Below the pieces are notes generated by a model. The model had not been told where the DNA came from. It saw only the letters and a list, made by a program, of their open reading frames with translations, and did no database searches. From CAVRCT01 sp963719645 (GTDB lineage: Bacteria; Pseudomonadota; Gammaproteobacteria; DSM-16500), in the NCBI GenBank assembly GCA_963719645.1, contig CAVRCT010000005.1, positions 124,001 through 188,000 on the forward strand: a DNA stretch of 64,000 nucleotides. The letters are read 5' to 3'. The position numbers and the translations under genes are program-made. Position 1 is the stretch's first letter, and each line of letters starts with the position of its first letter. Shown piece after piece: positions 1-7,760 of this stretch.

Positions 1-227
1 GGATTTATTACGCACAAAGGTTCGTTACGCGTCTCTGATATATCCATCACGATAATCCGTTGATGCACATCCACTTGGGTCGCTGCCAATCCGACACCGC
101 CTTGTTCATACATGGTTTCAAACATGTCGGCGACAATTTTACGAATAGCATCATCCACGGTTGCAATGTGTTTTGCCTTGGTCCGCAATTTGGGATCCGG
201 GAATTGTAATACACTTAATAATGGCAT
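1..227 (-). CDS. def: Peptide deformylase, partial (C-terminal part outside window)
   Basis: Removes the N-formyl group from nascent polypeptides in the cytoplasm using an active-site metal. The visible N-terminal 75 residues begin MPLLSVLQFPDPKLRTKA and contain family motif I, GVGLAATQ, about residues 44-51, followed by the beta-strand RIIVMDIS. The metal-binding EGCLS and HEXXH motifs would lie beyond the left edge. The start at 227 fits the family N-terminus exactly. It shares strand with the heme genes to its right but is separated from hemY by a repeat-filled gap of about 400 bp, so co-transcription is doubtful. The family call is secure; completeness cannot be judged. Confidence 0.93.
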   Translation of the reverse strand, partial: MPLLSVLQFPDPKLRTKAKHIATVDDAIRKIVADMFETMYEQGGVGLAATQVDVHQRIIVMDISETRNEPLCVIN

Positions 228-321
228 ATTGATCACTCCAACTTTTTGTTGGGCAGTTTAGCATAATTGGGTAATAAAAGGGGCTTCTAAAAAGGTCTAA
301 TTTTTGATGAATGTTGCCTTT

Positions 322-616
322 TATACAAATCCCCCTTTTCAAAGGGGGAACAAGGGGCAATGGCACTAGCTTAAGAACTGTCGTCCCGGAATTTACTGGC
401 GCTTAATGAGCGCTTTTTGCGAATTTAGCGCCAGTTAATGTCCGGGATCCATTTTGCTTAAAGCATATAAGTTAAAAGCAAGAGGGCGATAAATTGAAGA
501 TGGATCCCGGACATTAAGTAGCTCTAAACGAGCAAAAGGCGCTCGTTAAGAGCTACTAAATTCCGGGACGACAGTTCTTAAGCGAGTGCCATTGGGAACA
601 AGGGGGATTTGTATAA
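322..616. repeat. Family A inverted repeat, copy A1 (carries element I)
   Basis: Outer termini read TATACAAATCCCCC on the left and the complement at the right (GGGGGATTTGTATA). The internal part is shorter than in intact copies, with only one short arm before the insertion. Element I copy 1 is inserted in the right arm. The rest of the gap between def and hemY (228-643) shows no gene. Confidence 0.85.
358..594. mobile_element. Element I, copy 1 (237-bp MITE-like, 11-bp target duplication)
   Basis: Terminal inverted repeats of about 38 bp start CAATGGCACTAG and end with the complement; one base of the right end differs from the other copies (AAGCGAGTG for AAGCTAGTG). The direct repeat GGAACAAGGGG flanks it at 347-357 and 595-605, while an uninterrupted family A arm has this 11-mer once. 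Inside are two different stem-loops and a central spacer. There is no coding capacity for a transposase, so any mobility would be in trans. Confidence 0.85.
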
Positions 617-643
617 AAATAATTAAATCTTCCCTTATTTAAC

Positions 644-1828
644 TCACAACGCCATCGCCAACCCTTCATGATAATTTTTCAGCGCACTCTGGGTTTCGCC
701 CAATTGCTCTAACAATTTGGCATATTCAAAATAAGCTTCCGCACTGGCTTCAAATTTGAGTGCATCCTCAAAATAATGGCGTGCTTTGCCCCACAATTGG
801 CAATTTAAGGATAAACGACCCAGCGTCAATAATAAGGCTGCCTGATTGGGATAGCTCTTCAGCCATTTTTCGGCGTGATTTAATTGTTTTTTAGGATCGG
901 TTGTATAAAACTGACCATACAATTTCACTAAGTTCGTATCCCAACGATTTTTGACGGCGCTATTAATTAACGCCTCTACCTCTGCTAAGGATTCTGGATG
1001 TAATAACAATTGCTTAGCATAGCAATAAACCAAATGCGGATTTTTTTGTAACCGACGAGGAATAGATTGCCAGACTTGGGTTAAATCTTTTAACGAAAAT
1101 GATTTATGCACTGTACTATGAATCAATTCTTGATAGGTTTTTTCTTCCAGTTTCGCTAATTGTTCCGTGGTTAATAAGTTCGCTTTACGCAAGCTAGGAA
1201 TTAATTTTAATAAGCTCTTCCAATCCGCTAACCGCACATATAATTTTTCCAAGAGACGCAACACCAGAGGATGCAACGGCGTAATCGAACGCAAATGATT
1301 CAGTGTCGCTAAGGCTTGTTCTAATTGGCCTTGATTCAGCTGCAATTGGGCCTGGGTTAATCCAATCGCCATTTCCGCTTTGGGTGCCAACTCATGCGCT
1401 CTACGCAAATAAGAATCCCGCTTGTCATAAGCGCCGCGCTCATGCGCCGCTTTTGCGGCCGCCAAATAATTAATGAGAGGTGCATCCGATTGCGGAATGC
1501 CTTCCAACAAATAATTTTCTGCCGCGCTCCAATGACACTCGATCAATTCTAATAATCCACGGTTCGTTTTGCTGTAGGATTTATTTTTTCTCCGCCAGCG
1601 CAGCCAATTTTTCCAACGATAAAAAGAAGAATCGACGCTATCAAAGAAGCGAACAATTAAATATAAAACGACCAAGAGTAATAACAAACACACCACTGCA
1701 AACCAAAGCGGTGTTTCGACAGACCAAGCACGATAGGTAAAATAAGCCAGCCCAGGATCTTGTGCGATTTTCAGCCCCAGCCAAACAGATCCCAGCAAAA
1801 TAATAATAGCGAAAATAAATTTTCTCAT
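644..1828 (-). CDS. hemY: HemY-like TPR membrane protein
   Basis: 394 residues, the usual size for HemY of the gammaproteobacterial hem cluster. It is an inner-membrane protein with two N-terminal hydrophobic helices (about residues 4-20 and 40-62) followed by a long helical region rich in TPR-like repeats, the last near residues 320-390 (ALLLTLGRLSLNCQLWGKAR). Its exact role in heme synthesis is unresolved; it is thought to interact with other heme enzymes. It starts one base after the hemX stop, indicating translation in one operon hemC-D-X-Y. It should not be confused with the unrelated protoporphyrinogen oxidase also called HemY. Confidence 0.9.
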   Translation of the reverse strand: MRKFIFAIIILLGSVWLGLKIAQDPGLAYFTYRAWSVETPLWFAVVCLLLLLVVLYLIVRFFDSVDSSFYRWKNWLRWRRKNKSYSKTNRGLLELIECHWSAAENYLLEGIPQSDAPLINYLAAAKAAHERGAYDKRDSYLRRAHELAPKAEMAIGLTQAQLQLNQGQLEQALATLNHLRSITPLHPLVLRLLEKLYVRLADWKSLLKLIPSLRKANLLTTEQLAKLEEKTYQELIHSTVHKSFSLKDLTQVWQSIPRRLQKNPHLVYCYAKQLLLHPESLAEVEALINSAVKNRWDTNLVKLYGQFYTTDPKKQLNHAEKWLKSYPNQAALLLTLGRLSLNCQLWGKARHYFEDALKFEASAEAYFEYAKLLEQLGETQSALKNYHEGLAMAL

Positions 1829-1829
1829 A

Positions 1830-2870
1830 TTATTTGTCCTTCACATAAGACTGCAATGCTTGCAAGGAGTTATCGACATTCACTGCCGCAGGCTGCACAT
1901 TGATCGCTAGCAAGTCATGAATCAGCGCGATCATTTGCTGCGTATTCTGCGCATTTTGCACCGCATACAGTTGAATCCAATTCGTGACTTGCTGCAAACT
2001 GTGCTGATAAACAGCTGAATTACGATGTAAAATCGCCCATTTGGCTTGATTCACTTCCGCTTGTAAATTTTGAATGAGAAAAACTTGCTGCTCGGGTGTC
2101 ACAAACGGCAACGAATCGGATTGCACATGGCGCACCACCACAATGTGTTGCAGCGCTTGCCACGCACTGTCTAATCCACGTTTCCACCAAGGTAAATTCA
2201 GGATAGCTTGTGAAGCCTCTGGTGCTGCAGGCGCAAAAAACTTATTCGCGATCGTCAATTTATCCACCTCATCACCCAGCGTGGACAATTTTAAATAAAT
2301 ACTGGTTTGATCAATTTGCGGCGCACTCTGTAACGCAGCAATATCTGCCGAAATCGCTTCACGTACCGCATATAATTTTGGATCAGAAACACTTGCGATG
2401 GATTGATCTGCCATGTTTAGTAATTTAAGTGCCAAGGGAACATTATAGTCAAACAAGAGATTTTCATTCGCCATCTGCAACAAATAATTGGCTTCCGCCA
2501 CTGTGAAATCATCTTTTCCGGTATTTTGTAGTTTACGCAAATCCGCTAGTGCTTGTGCTTGCGTCGTCAATTTATCCGTTAATTGCTGTGTGGTTTGTTG
2601 CATATCCGCAACGGTTTTTTGTGCTGCCAATGCATCGTCGTGGGATTGCTCAACGGATTGCTTCATTTCAATCAACGAAGAGGCGACCGTGCGATTCACT
2701 GTGAGCAACTCGTAATAGCCCAAGCCCAAAGAGAAAATCAGCACCAACATAGCACATCCCGAAATCAACACGCCGACATACCAAAAAAAACTCGTGCCGG
2801 ATTTTTTATCGACGGGTTGGTTATTTTTACTCGCTTTTGTTTCACTTACCGCTGTGTTCTGGTCCGCCAT
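1830..2870 (-). CDS. hemX: HemX-like membrane protein of the heme cluster
   Basis: 346 residues. A cytoplasmic N-terminus of about 25 residues is followed by one transmembrane helix (about 28-52, WYVGVLISGCAMLVLIFSLG), then a coiled-coil (about 60-115) and a helical domain typical of HemX (often labelled uroporphyrinogen-III C-methyltransferase-like, though no methyltransferase motif is visible). The start overlaps the end of hemD by 29 bases, pointing to translational coupling. The function is not well established; position between hemD and hemY is the main support beyond family resemblance. Confidence 0.88.
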   Translation of the reverse strand: MADQNTAVSETKASKNNQPVDKKSGTSFFWYVGVLISGCAMLVLIFSLGLGYYELLTVNRTVASSLIEMKQSVEQSHDDALAAQKTVADMQQTTQQLTDKLTTQAQALADLRKLQNTGKDDFTVAEANYLLQMANENLLFDYNVPLALKLLNMADQSIASVSDPKLYAVREAISADIAALQSAPQIDQTSIYLKLSTLGDEVDKLTIANKFFAPAAPEASQAILNLPWWKRGLDSAWQALQHIVVVRHVQSDSLPFVTPEQQVFLIQNLQAEVNQAKWAILHRNSAVYQHSLQQVTNWIQLYAVQNAQNTQQMIALIHDLLAINVQPAAVNVDNSLQALQSYVKDK

Positions 2871-3652
2871 AACGATTCCCCAGCAAATTACGAATGGTTT
2901 CTAATGCGTCAATAATACCTGCGTGGCTGGCATTATCGGCCAAAAATACATGTTTAAAATTCAATTGTTCCGCCAGTGCAACTAATCGTTCACTGACCAC
3001 CACCAGCGAAAGAGATTGCAGCAACGCGTGCTGCTCTTTGCCAACCAATTCCAGTAAATGGTGCAAACTGGTTGCTGAGGTGCAAACTATTATATCGATC
3101 TTTTTTGCTTTTAATAACTCAAGATGATGATTTAAATCCGGTACCTTGGGTAAGCCGCGACGATAAAGAATTAAATTTTCTACCATTGCACCGCGTTGGC
3201 GCAATGTTTGTGCGAGCAACTCATGTCCGTCCGCGCCGCAAAAAATAGCAATGCGCTGACCGCTGATTGCTTGCATCTCTGGCAACGCTAATAATCCGTT
3301 GCTTGACCAATCCGATTTGGGATAAATAACAGAGTCAAATTGTTCGGCGAGGAGTGCATTGCGGGTACTTTCACCGACGCAGGCGATGTGACGGGTGGGT
3401 GGCATCGTTGGCCATTTCGCTTTGATGAGCGGAACCGCTTGTTTCACTGCATGGGGGCTGACAAAAATCCAATGTTGATACGTATCTTAAGTGTTCGATT
3501 TTTTCCGACAGGCTGGATTCTCGCAGCGGGACGATCTCGATAGTTGGAAAATAAATAGCTTGGCCTAGTTTTTCCTGAATTTTTTGACAGAGCTCTTCGC
3601 CTTGTGGTTTGGGGCGGGTGACTAAAATAGTTAAATTTTTTAAGGTTGCCAC
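2842..3652 (-). pseudogene. hemD: Uroporphyrinogen-III synthase, interrupted by one frameshift
   Basis: HemD cyclises hydroxymethylbilane to uroporphyrinogen III. The first part (from 3652, MATLKNLTILVTRPKPQGEE) reads to EKIEHL near 3490 and then leaves frame. The second part resumes as DTYQHWIFVSPHAVKQ and continues with ACVGEST, AIFCGADGH, and ends at 2842 inside hemX. Removing one A from CTTAAGAT at about 3486-3490 restores one open frame of about 269 codons, the family's usual length. Either the gene is broken, or the consensus sequence carries one extra base; HemD is essential for heme synthesis, and all other hem genes here look intact, so a sequence error or a very recent mutation is plausible. 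A programmed shift is not supported by any slippery heptamer that I can see. Confidence 0.85.
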
Positions 3653-3690
3653 GGCTTTGTTCCTTCGTATGCAATGAATGTTTTTTTAAT

Positions 3691-4046
3691 ATAAATCCCC
3701 CTCAATCCCCCTTTTCCAAAGGGGGAAGTCTTCTCTAAGCAGCAGACTCATTTTAAATGAGGAGATGCTTAGTAAAGTCTCCCCCTTTTCCAAGGCGTTG
3801 TTGCGTAACTCCCACTTCCGTCATTGCGAGGAGCGTTTTTTGCGACGAAGCAATCCAGTTTTAGACTTAAAGAATCAAAAACTGGATTGCTTCGTCGCAA
3901 AAAACGCTCCTCGCAATGACGGTGCGAGAATTACGCAACAACGCCTTTTCAAAAAAGTCTTCTCTAAGCAGCGTGTTCATTTAAATAAAAAGATGCTTAG
4001 AAAGTTTCCCCCTTTGGAAAAGGGGGATCAAGGGGGATTTGTATAA
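3691..4046. repeat. Family A inverted repeat, copy A2 (carries element B, overlaps hemC 3' end)
   Basis: Left end TATAAATCCCCCTCAATC, right end complementary at 4031-4046. The inner arms CTTCTCTAAGCAGC occur on both sides. Element B copy 1 splits the left arm. The right arm lies inside the hemC reading frame and supplies its last ~15 codons. The gap 3653-3996 holds nothing else. Confidence 0.85.
3794..3945. mobile_element. Element B, copy 1 (about 152-bp palindrome)
   Basis: Arms begin GGCGTTGTTGCGTAA and end with the complement; the core carries CGTCATTGCGAGGAGC and GCGACGAAGCAATCCAG, a motif widespread in bacterial interspersed repeats. Flanks TTTTCCAA (3786-3793) and TTTTCAAA (3946-3953) look like an imperfect 8-bp target duplication. 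It lies opposite in orientation to copies 2 and 3, judged by the asymmetric sub-terminal bases. Confidence 0.82.
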
Positions 4047-4947
4047 TCGCCCCTGCGCCCTGCTGTAACAAATCCAAAGCAGCCTTGATACCAATTGCCT
4101 CTGCCTCATGAAGCGCGCCCACTTGCTGCGTCGAAAGCAGAAGCGTGCCATCTGGTTTACCGACTCGACCGCGCAACACTAATTCATCCCCTTTTATTTC
4201 AGCATACGCACCAATCGGAACATGACAACCGCCTCCCAAATAACGACACATCGCCCGCTCCGCCAAGACGGCGACATAACTGGGTGGGTGCTGCAACACT
4301 TGGATGTAATGCTGCGTCTCTTCATCATTCGTGCGGCATTCAATGCCTAATACACCTTGTCCTGGCGCCGGCAGCACTTGATCGGTCGGTAAATAACTGC
4401 GAATCCGATCCGCAAAATTCAAGCGCTTCAAACCCGCTGCCGCTAAAATAATCGCTGCGTATTCCTCATCATCCAATTTTTTCAGCCGGGTATTCACATT
4501 GCCGCGTAAAAATTGAATGCGCAAATCAGGACGAATGGCGAGCAGTTGGCTTTGTCGACGCAAGCTGGATGTACCGAGAATCGCATTCCTGGGAAGCTCT
4601 GTTAAATTCGCGTACTGATTTGCGACGAATGCATCACGCGGGTCTTCTCGTTCCGTCATCACCGGCACCGATAACCCATCCGGTAACTGCATGGGCACGT
4701 CTTTCATGGAATGCACAGCCAGATCGGCTCTGCCATCAAACAAGGCTTCTTCCAACTCTTTGACAAACAATCCCTTGCCACCCACTTTATAGAGAGGTGT
4801 GGCAAGCAGTTGATCCGCAGATGTCGTCAAGCCGAGTAATTTAATCGATAAATCCTGAAAGTGACTCTCTAGTCGAGTTTTTACCCAATTCGCTTGCCAT
4901 AAAGCCAACGGACTTTCTCGTGTCGCAATTATGAATGTTTTTTTCAT
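3997..4947 (-). CDS. hemC: Porphobilinogen deaminase (hydroxymethylbilane synthase)
   Basis: Polymerises four porphobilinogens into hydroxymethylbilane in the cytoplasm. 316 residues. The N-terminal ATRESPLALWQA, the substrate-binding HSMKDVP (79-85), GTSSLRRQSQL (125-135), RGNVNTRL (148-155), and the dipyrromethane cofactor cysteine C241 in LGGGCHVPIGAYA are all present. The last residues from about I302 (IPLDPPFPKGETF) are encoded by an invading family A repeat, which provides a new stop codon; the family fold should be complete before that point. The gene starts close to the divergent gene at 5000. hemD follows downstream across the repeat, so the original hemCDXY operon has been pushed apart by about 350 bp. 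Confidence 0.95.
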   Translation of the reverse strand: MKKTFIIATRESPLALWQANWVKTRLESHFQDLSIKLLGLTTSADQLLATPLYKVGGKGLFVKELEEALFDGRADLAVHSMKDVPMQLPDGLSVPVMTEREDPRDAFVANQYANLTELPRNAILGTSSLRRQSQLLAIRPDLRIQFLRGNVNTRLKKLDDEEYAAIILAAAGLKRLNFADRIRSYLPTDQVLPAPGQGVLGIECRTNDEETQHYIQVLQHPPSYVAVLAERAMCRYLGGGCHVPIGAYAEIKGDELVLRGRVGKPDGTLLLSTQQVGALHEAEAIGIKAALDLLQQGAGAIIQIPLDPPFPKGETF

Positions 4948-4999
4948 TGAGGCTGTTCACACCTTGTATTATATTCTCACTTTAAACAGGGAGCGCGTC

Positions 5000-5554
5000 A
5001 TGACGGATTCATTATTACAGCAAGATGCAATTATTTTCCATGAAATGATGGCGCATTTACCCTTGTTCTCTCATCCCAATCCGCGTCAGGTTGCCATTTT
5101 ACACGATCATCAGCGTGACATTGCGCATGAAGTATTGAAGCATCCTGGCATTACCTTGATGCAGGAAACTGCAGAAACCGGCTCTGTCGATGTTTTGATT
5201 ATTGCAGATGAGATCAAAGGAGACAATTATAAGAATTATTTTCATCTCTTACACAGAGATGGTATTCTGGTGCAGCTCAGTGAATCACCTTTTCATTTAG
5301 CAAGCTTAAAAACAACCCAGCACGCACTGCAATCTGCCGGTTTTCATGATATCCATATTATTCAATTTCCCCAACCCAGTTACCCCTCCGGCTGGCGCGC
5401 GGCGATGTTGGCTGTGAAATACGGTGTATTAAAACGTCCGCGTGAAAAAGATATTTTTAATAAATCATTTGGCACGCGTTTTTATAATCTGGATATCCAT
5501 AAAGCTGCATTTGCCATGCCTGAATTTTTACGCACTGAATTCGTTTCTGACTAA
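5000..5554 (+). CDS. Spermidine-synthase-like protein, degenerate active site
   Basis: 184 residues from the ATG at 5000. It aligns by eye with the C-terminal Rossmann part of SpeE-type aminopropyltransferases: FHEMMAHLPLFSHPNPRQVAIL matches the HEMxxHxP strand, YPSGWRAAMLAVK matches the YPSG segment, and FGTRFYNLDIHKAAFAMPEFL matches the family C-terminus. However, the SAM-binding GGGDG loop is replaced by HDHQR (about 35-39), and the catalytic DxxDPxGP loop reads ADEIKGDN. The usual N-terminal beta-domain is also shortened. Aminopropyl transfer is therefore unlikely; it may be a scaffold, an inactive paralogue or a gene in decay. It stands 12 bases before ubiK and probably shares its transcript. 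An upstream in-frame extension to 4931 would overlap hemC and lacks a ribosome site. Confidence 0.7.
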   Translation: MTDSLLQQDAIIFHEMMAHLPLFSHPNPRQVAILHDHQRDIAHEVLKHPGITLMQETAETGSVDVLIIADEIKGDNYKNYFHLLHRDGILVQLSESPFHLASLKTTQHALQSAGFHDIHIIQFPQPSYPSGWRAAMLAVKYGVLKRPREKDIFNKSFGTRFYNLDIHKAAFAMPEFLRTEFVSD

Positions 5555-5566
5555 CAAGGATGTCTC

Positions 5567-5839
5567 ATGGATAAAAAACCAGATTTGTTTAACACCCAAT
5601 TTCTGAATGAGGTGGCTAAAAAATTGTGTGATGCGTTGCCGCAAGGGGTGCACACATTTAAGAATAACGTTGAGAAAAATTTTCACGTCATTTTAAAATC
5701 CGCCTTCAACAAACTGGATCTGGTTACCCGCGAAGAATTTGATGCGCAAAGCAAAGTGTTACAACGTAGTCGTCAACGACTCGAACTGCTCGAAAAAAAG
5801 ATTAACGAATTAGAAGCTCTCATTGAAGCAAAAAAATAA
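5567..5839 (+). CDS. ubiK: Ubiquinone biosynthesis accessory factor UbiK (BMFP family)
   Basis: 90 residues, the usual size. UbiK binds membrane lipid and supports the aerobic ubiquinone synthesis complex in the soluble phase. The N-terminal amphipathic part (FLNEVAKKLCDALPQGVHTF) is followed by the conserved LVTREEFDAQSKVLQRSR segment and a C-terminal coiled coil (about 55-90, LELLEKKINELEALIE), the BMFP signature. Ribosome site AAGGA stands seven bases before the ATG (AACAAGGATGTCTCATG). It is followed 11 bases later by parE, so the four genes 5000-10001 likely form one transcription unit. Confidence 0.92.
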   Translation: MDKKPDLFNTQFLNEVAKKLCDALPQGVHTFKNNVEKNFHVILKSAFNKLDLVTREEFDAQSKVLQRSRQRLELLEKKINELEALIEAKK

Positions 5840-5850
5840 CTGGAACATTT

Positions 5851-7740
5851 ATGACACCCAATCAATACACAGCAGAATCGATCGAAGTATTAAGCGGACT
5901 GGAACCGGTTCGCCGTCGTCCAGGCATGTATACCGATACCACGAACCCGAATCACTTAGCACATGAAGCGATCGACAACAGTGTAGATGAAGCGATGGAA
6001 GGTCATGCCAATGCAGTCGCTGTGACGCTCTACAAAGATGGCTCACTGGAAGTGTCTGACAATGGTCGCGGCATGCCGGTGGACATGCATCCGGAAGAAG
6101 GATTAACCGGTGTCGAATTAATTTTAACGAAATTACACAGTGGTGCAAAATTTTCGAATAAACAATATCGTTTCTCGGGCGGCTTACACGGCGTGGGAAT
6201 TTCCGTCGTCAATGCGCTGTCCAAATTATTGGATGTTAAAATTAAACGGAATGGTAATGTGTATCAAATTACCTTTAAAAATGGGGAAAAAGCGGCTGAT
6301 TTGAAAATCGTCGGCACCGCGAATAAACGTGAAACCGGCACGAGCATTCGCTTTTTACCGGATGAAAAATATTTTGATTCGGCTCGATTTGCTGTTAACA
6401 AGTTGAAACATACTTTGCGCGCGAAAGCCGTTTTATGTCCTGGCTTGCATGTTTCATTTCATGATGAGCACACTGGCAAAACAGAAGAATGGTTTTACGA
6501 AGATGGGTTGCCGAATTATTTGCTTGAAGCCATCGGCAAAGCAGAACGCATGCCAGAAGAACCTTTCATCGGATCTTTCAAGGGAAATAAAGAAGCCGTT
6601 GACTGGGCCGCTGTTTGGTTACCGGAAGACGGTGACGTGGTCTCCGAAAGTTATGTCAATTTAATTCCGACAGCACAAGGCGGCACCCATGTGAATGGTT
6701 TTCGCTTGGGCTTGCTGGAAGCGCTCAGAGAATTCTGTGAATTCCGCAACTTGTTGCCACGCGGAATTAAATTAGCGGCGGAAGATTTGTGGGATCGTTG
6801 TGCGCATATTATTTCAGTCAAATTACAAGAGCCGCAATTTTCGGGTCAAACCAAAGAACGGTTATCTTCGCGCGAATGCGCAAGCTTTGTTTCCGGTGTG
6901 GTGAAAGATGCTTTCAGTTTATGGCTAAATCAAAATGTTGCGTTCGGCGAAGCGTTAGCCAATTTTGCGATTGCCAATGCACAAAAACGCATGAAAGCCG
7001 CACAAACCGTTGTTCGCAAGAAAGTCACAGCAGGACCTGCTTTGCCTGGCAAATTAGTGGATTGTTCTTTACAAGATGTGAAGCGTACCGAGTTATTTTT
7101 AGTGGAAGGCGATTCAGCAGGTGGATCCGCGAAACAAGCGCGCAGTCGCGAATTTCAAGCCATCATGCCACTGCGCGGCAAAATTTTAAATACCTGGGAA
7201 GTGGATTCCTCGCAAGTGCTTGCATCACAAGAAGTCCATGATATTTCCGTCGCCATTGGCATGGAACCAGGCCATCACGAACTCGCCAATTTGCGTTACG
7301 GCAAAATTTGCATTTTAGCGGATGCGGATTCAGATGGTTCGCACATTGCAACGTTGTTATGCGCTCTCTTTGTTAAACATTTTCGCCCATTGGTAGCAGC
7401 CGGTCATGTCTTTGTTGCCATGCCGCCTTTATTTCGCGTTGATCATGGTAAAGAAGTGTATTACGCCTTGGATGAAGCAGAGAAACAAGGCATTTTAGAT
7501 CGCATTGCGGCCGAAAATAAAAAAGGCAAAATCAATGTGATTCGCTTTAAAGGATTAGGTGAAATGAATCCCATCCAGTTGCGCGAAACGACGATGGATC
7601 CTGACACACGTCGCTTAGTGCAATTGACGATTGCACCCAATGACAACACTGACAAAATGCTCGACATGCTCTTAGGGAAAAAACGTGCGCAGGATCGAAA
7701 AGCATGGTTAGAGAAGAAAGGGAATTTGGCAGAGACGTAA
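5851..7740 (+). CDS. parE: DNA topoisomerase IV subunit B
   Basis: ATPase subunit of topoisomerase IV, which decatenates daughter chromosomes with ParC. 629 residues, matching gammaproteobacterial ParE. GHKL ATPase motifs are present: HEAIDNSVDEAMEGH (about 39-53), DNGRGMPV (about 68-75), and GLHGVGISVVNALS (about 112-125). The TOPRIM domain begins with LVEGDSAGGSAKQ near residue 415 and continues with the metal-binding DADSDGSH near 491. The C-terminus has the conserved RFKGLGEMNP. It ends 20 bases before parC. Confidence 0.98.
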   Translation: MTPNQYTAESIEVLSGLEPVRRRPGMYTDTTNPNHLAHEAIDNSVDEAMEGHANAVAVTLYKDGSLEVSDNGRGMPVDMHPEEGLTGVELILTKLHSGAKFSNKQYRFSGGLHGVGISVVNALSKLLDVKIKRNGNVYQITFKNGEKAADLKIVGTANKRETGTSIRFLPDEKYFDSARFAVNKLKHTLRAKAVLCPGLHVSFHDEHTGKTEEWFYEDGLPNYLLEAIGKAERMPEEPFIGSFKGNKEAVDWAAVWLPEDGDVVSESYVNLIPTAQGGTHVNGFRLGLLEALREFCEFRNLLPRGIKLAAEDLWDRCAHIISVKLQEPQFSGQTKERLSSRECASFVSGVVKDAFSLWLNQNVAFGEALANFAIANAQKRMKAAQTVVRKKVTAGPALPGKLVDCSLQDVKRTELFLVEGDSAGGSAKQARSREFQAIMPLRGKILNTWEVDSSQVLASQEVHDISVAIGMEPGHHELANLRYGKICILADADSDGSHIATLLCALFVKHFRPLVAAGHVFVAMPPLFRVDHGKEVYYALDEAEKQGILDRIAAENKKGKINVIRFKGLGEMNPIQLRETTMDPDTRRLVQLTIAPNDNTDKMLDMLLGKKRAQDRKAWLEKKGNLAET

Positions 7741-7760
7741 AATAAATTAAAACAGAGGCG

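Noticed and set aside
3480..3495. Programmed ribosomal frameshift in hemD
   Set aside because: No slippery X-XXY-YYZ site or downstream structure is obvious, and HemD is not known to use frameshifting.
3765..4046. Open frame of 93 codons on the plus strand
   Set aside because: It is entirely the family A and element B repeats; similar frames appear wherever these palindromes occur.
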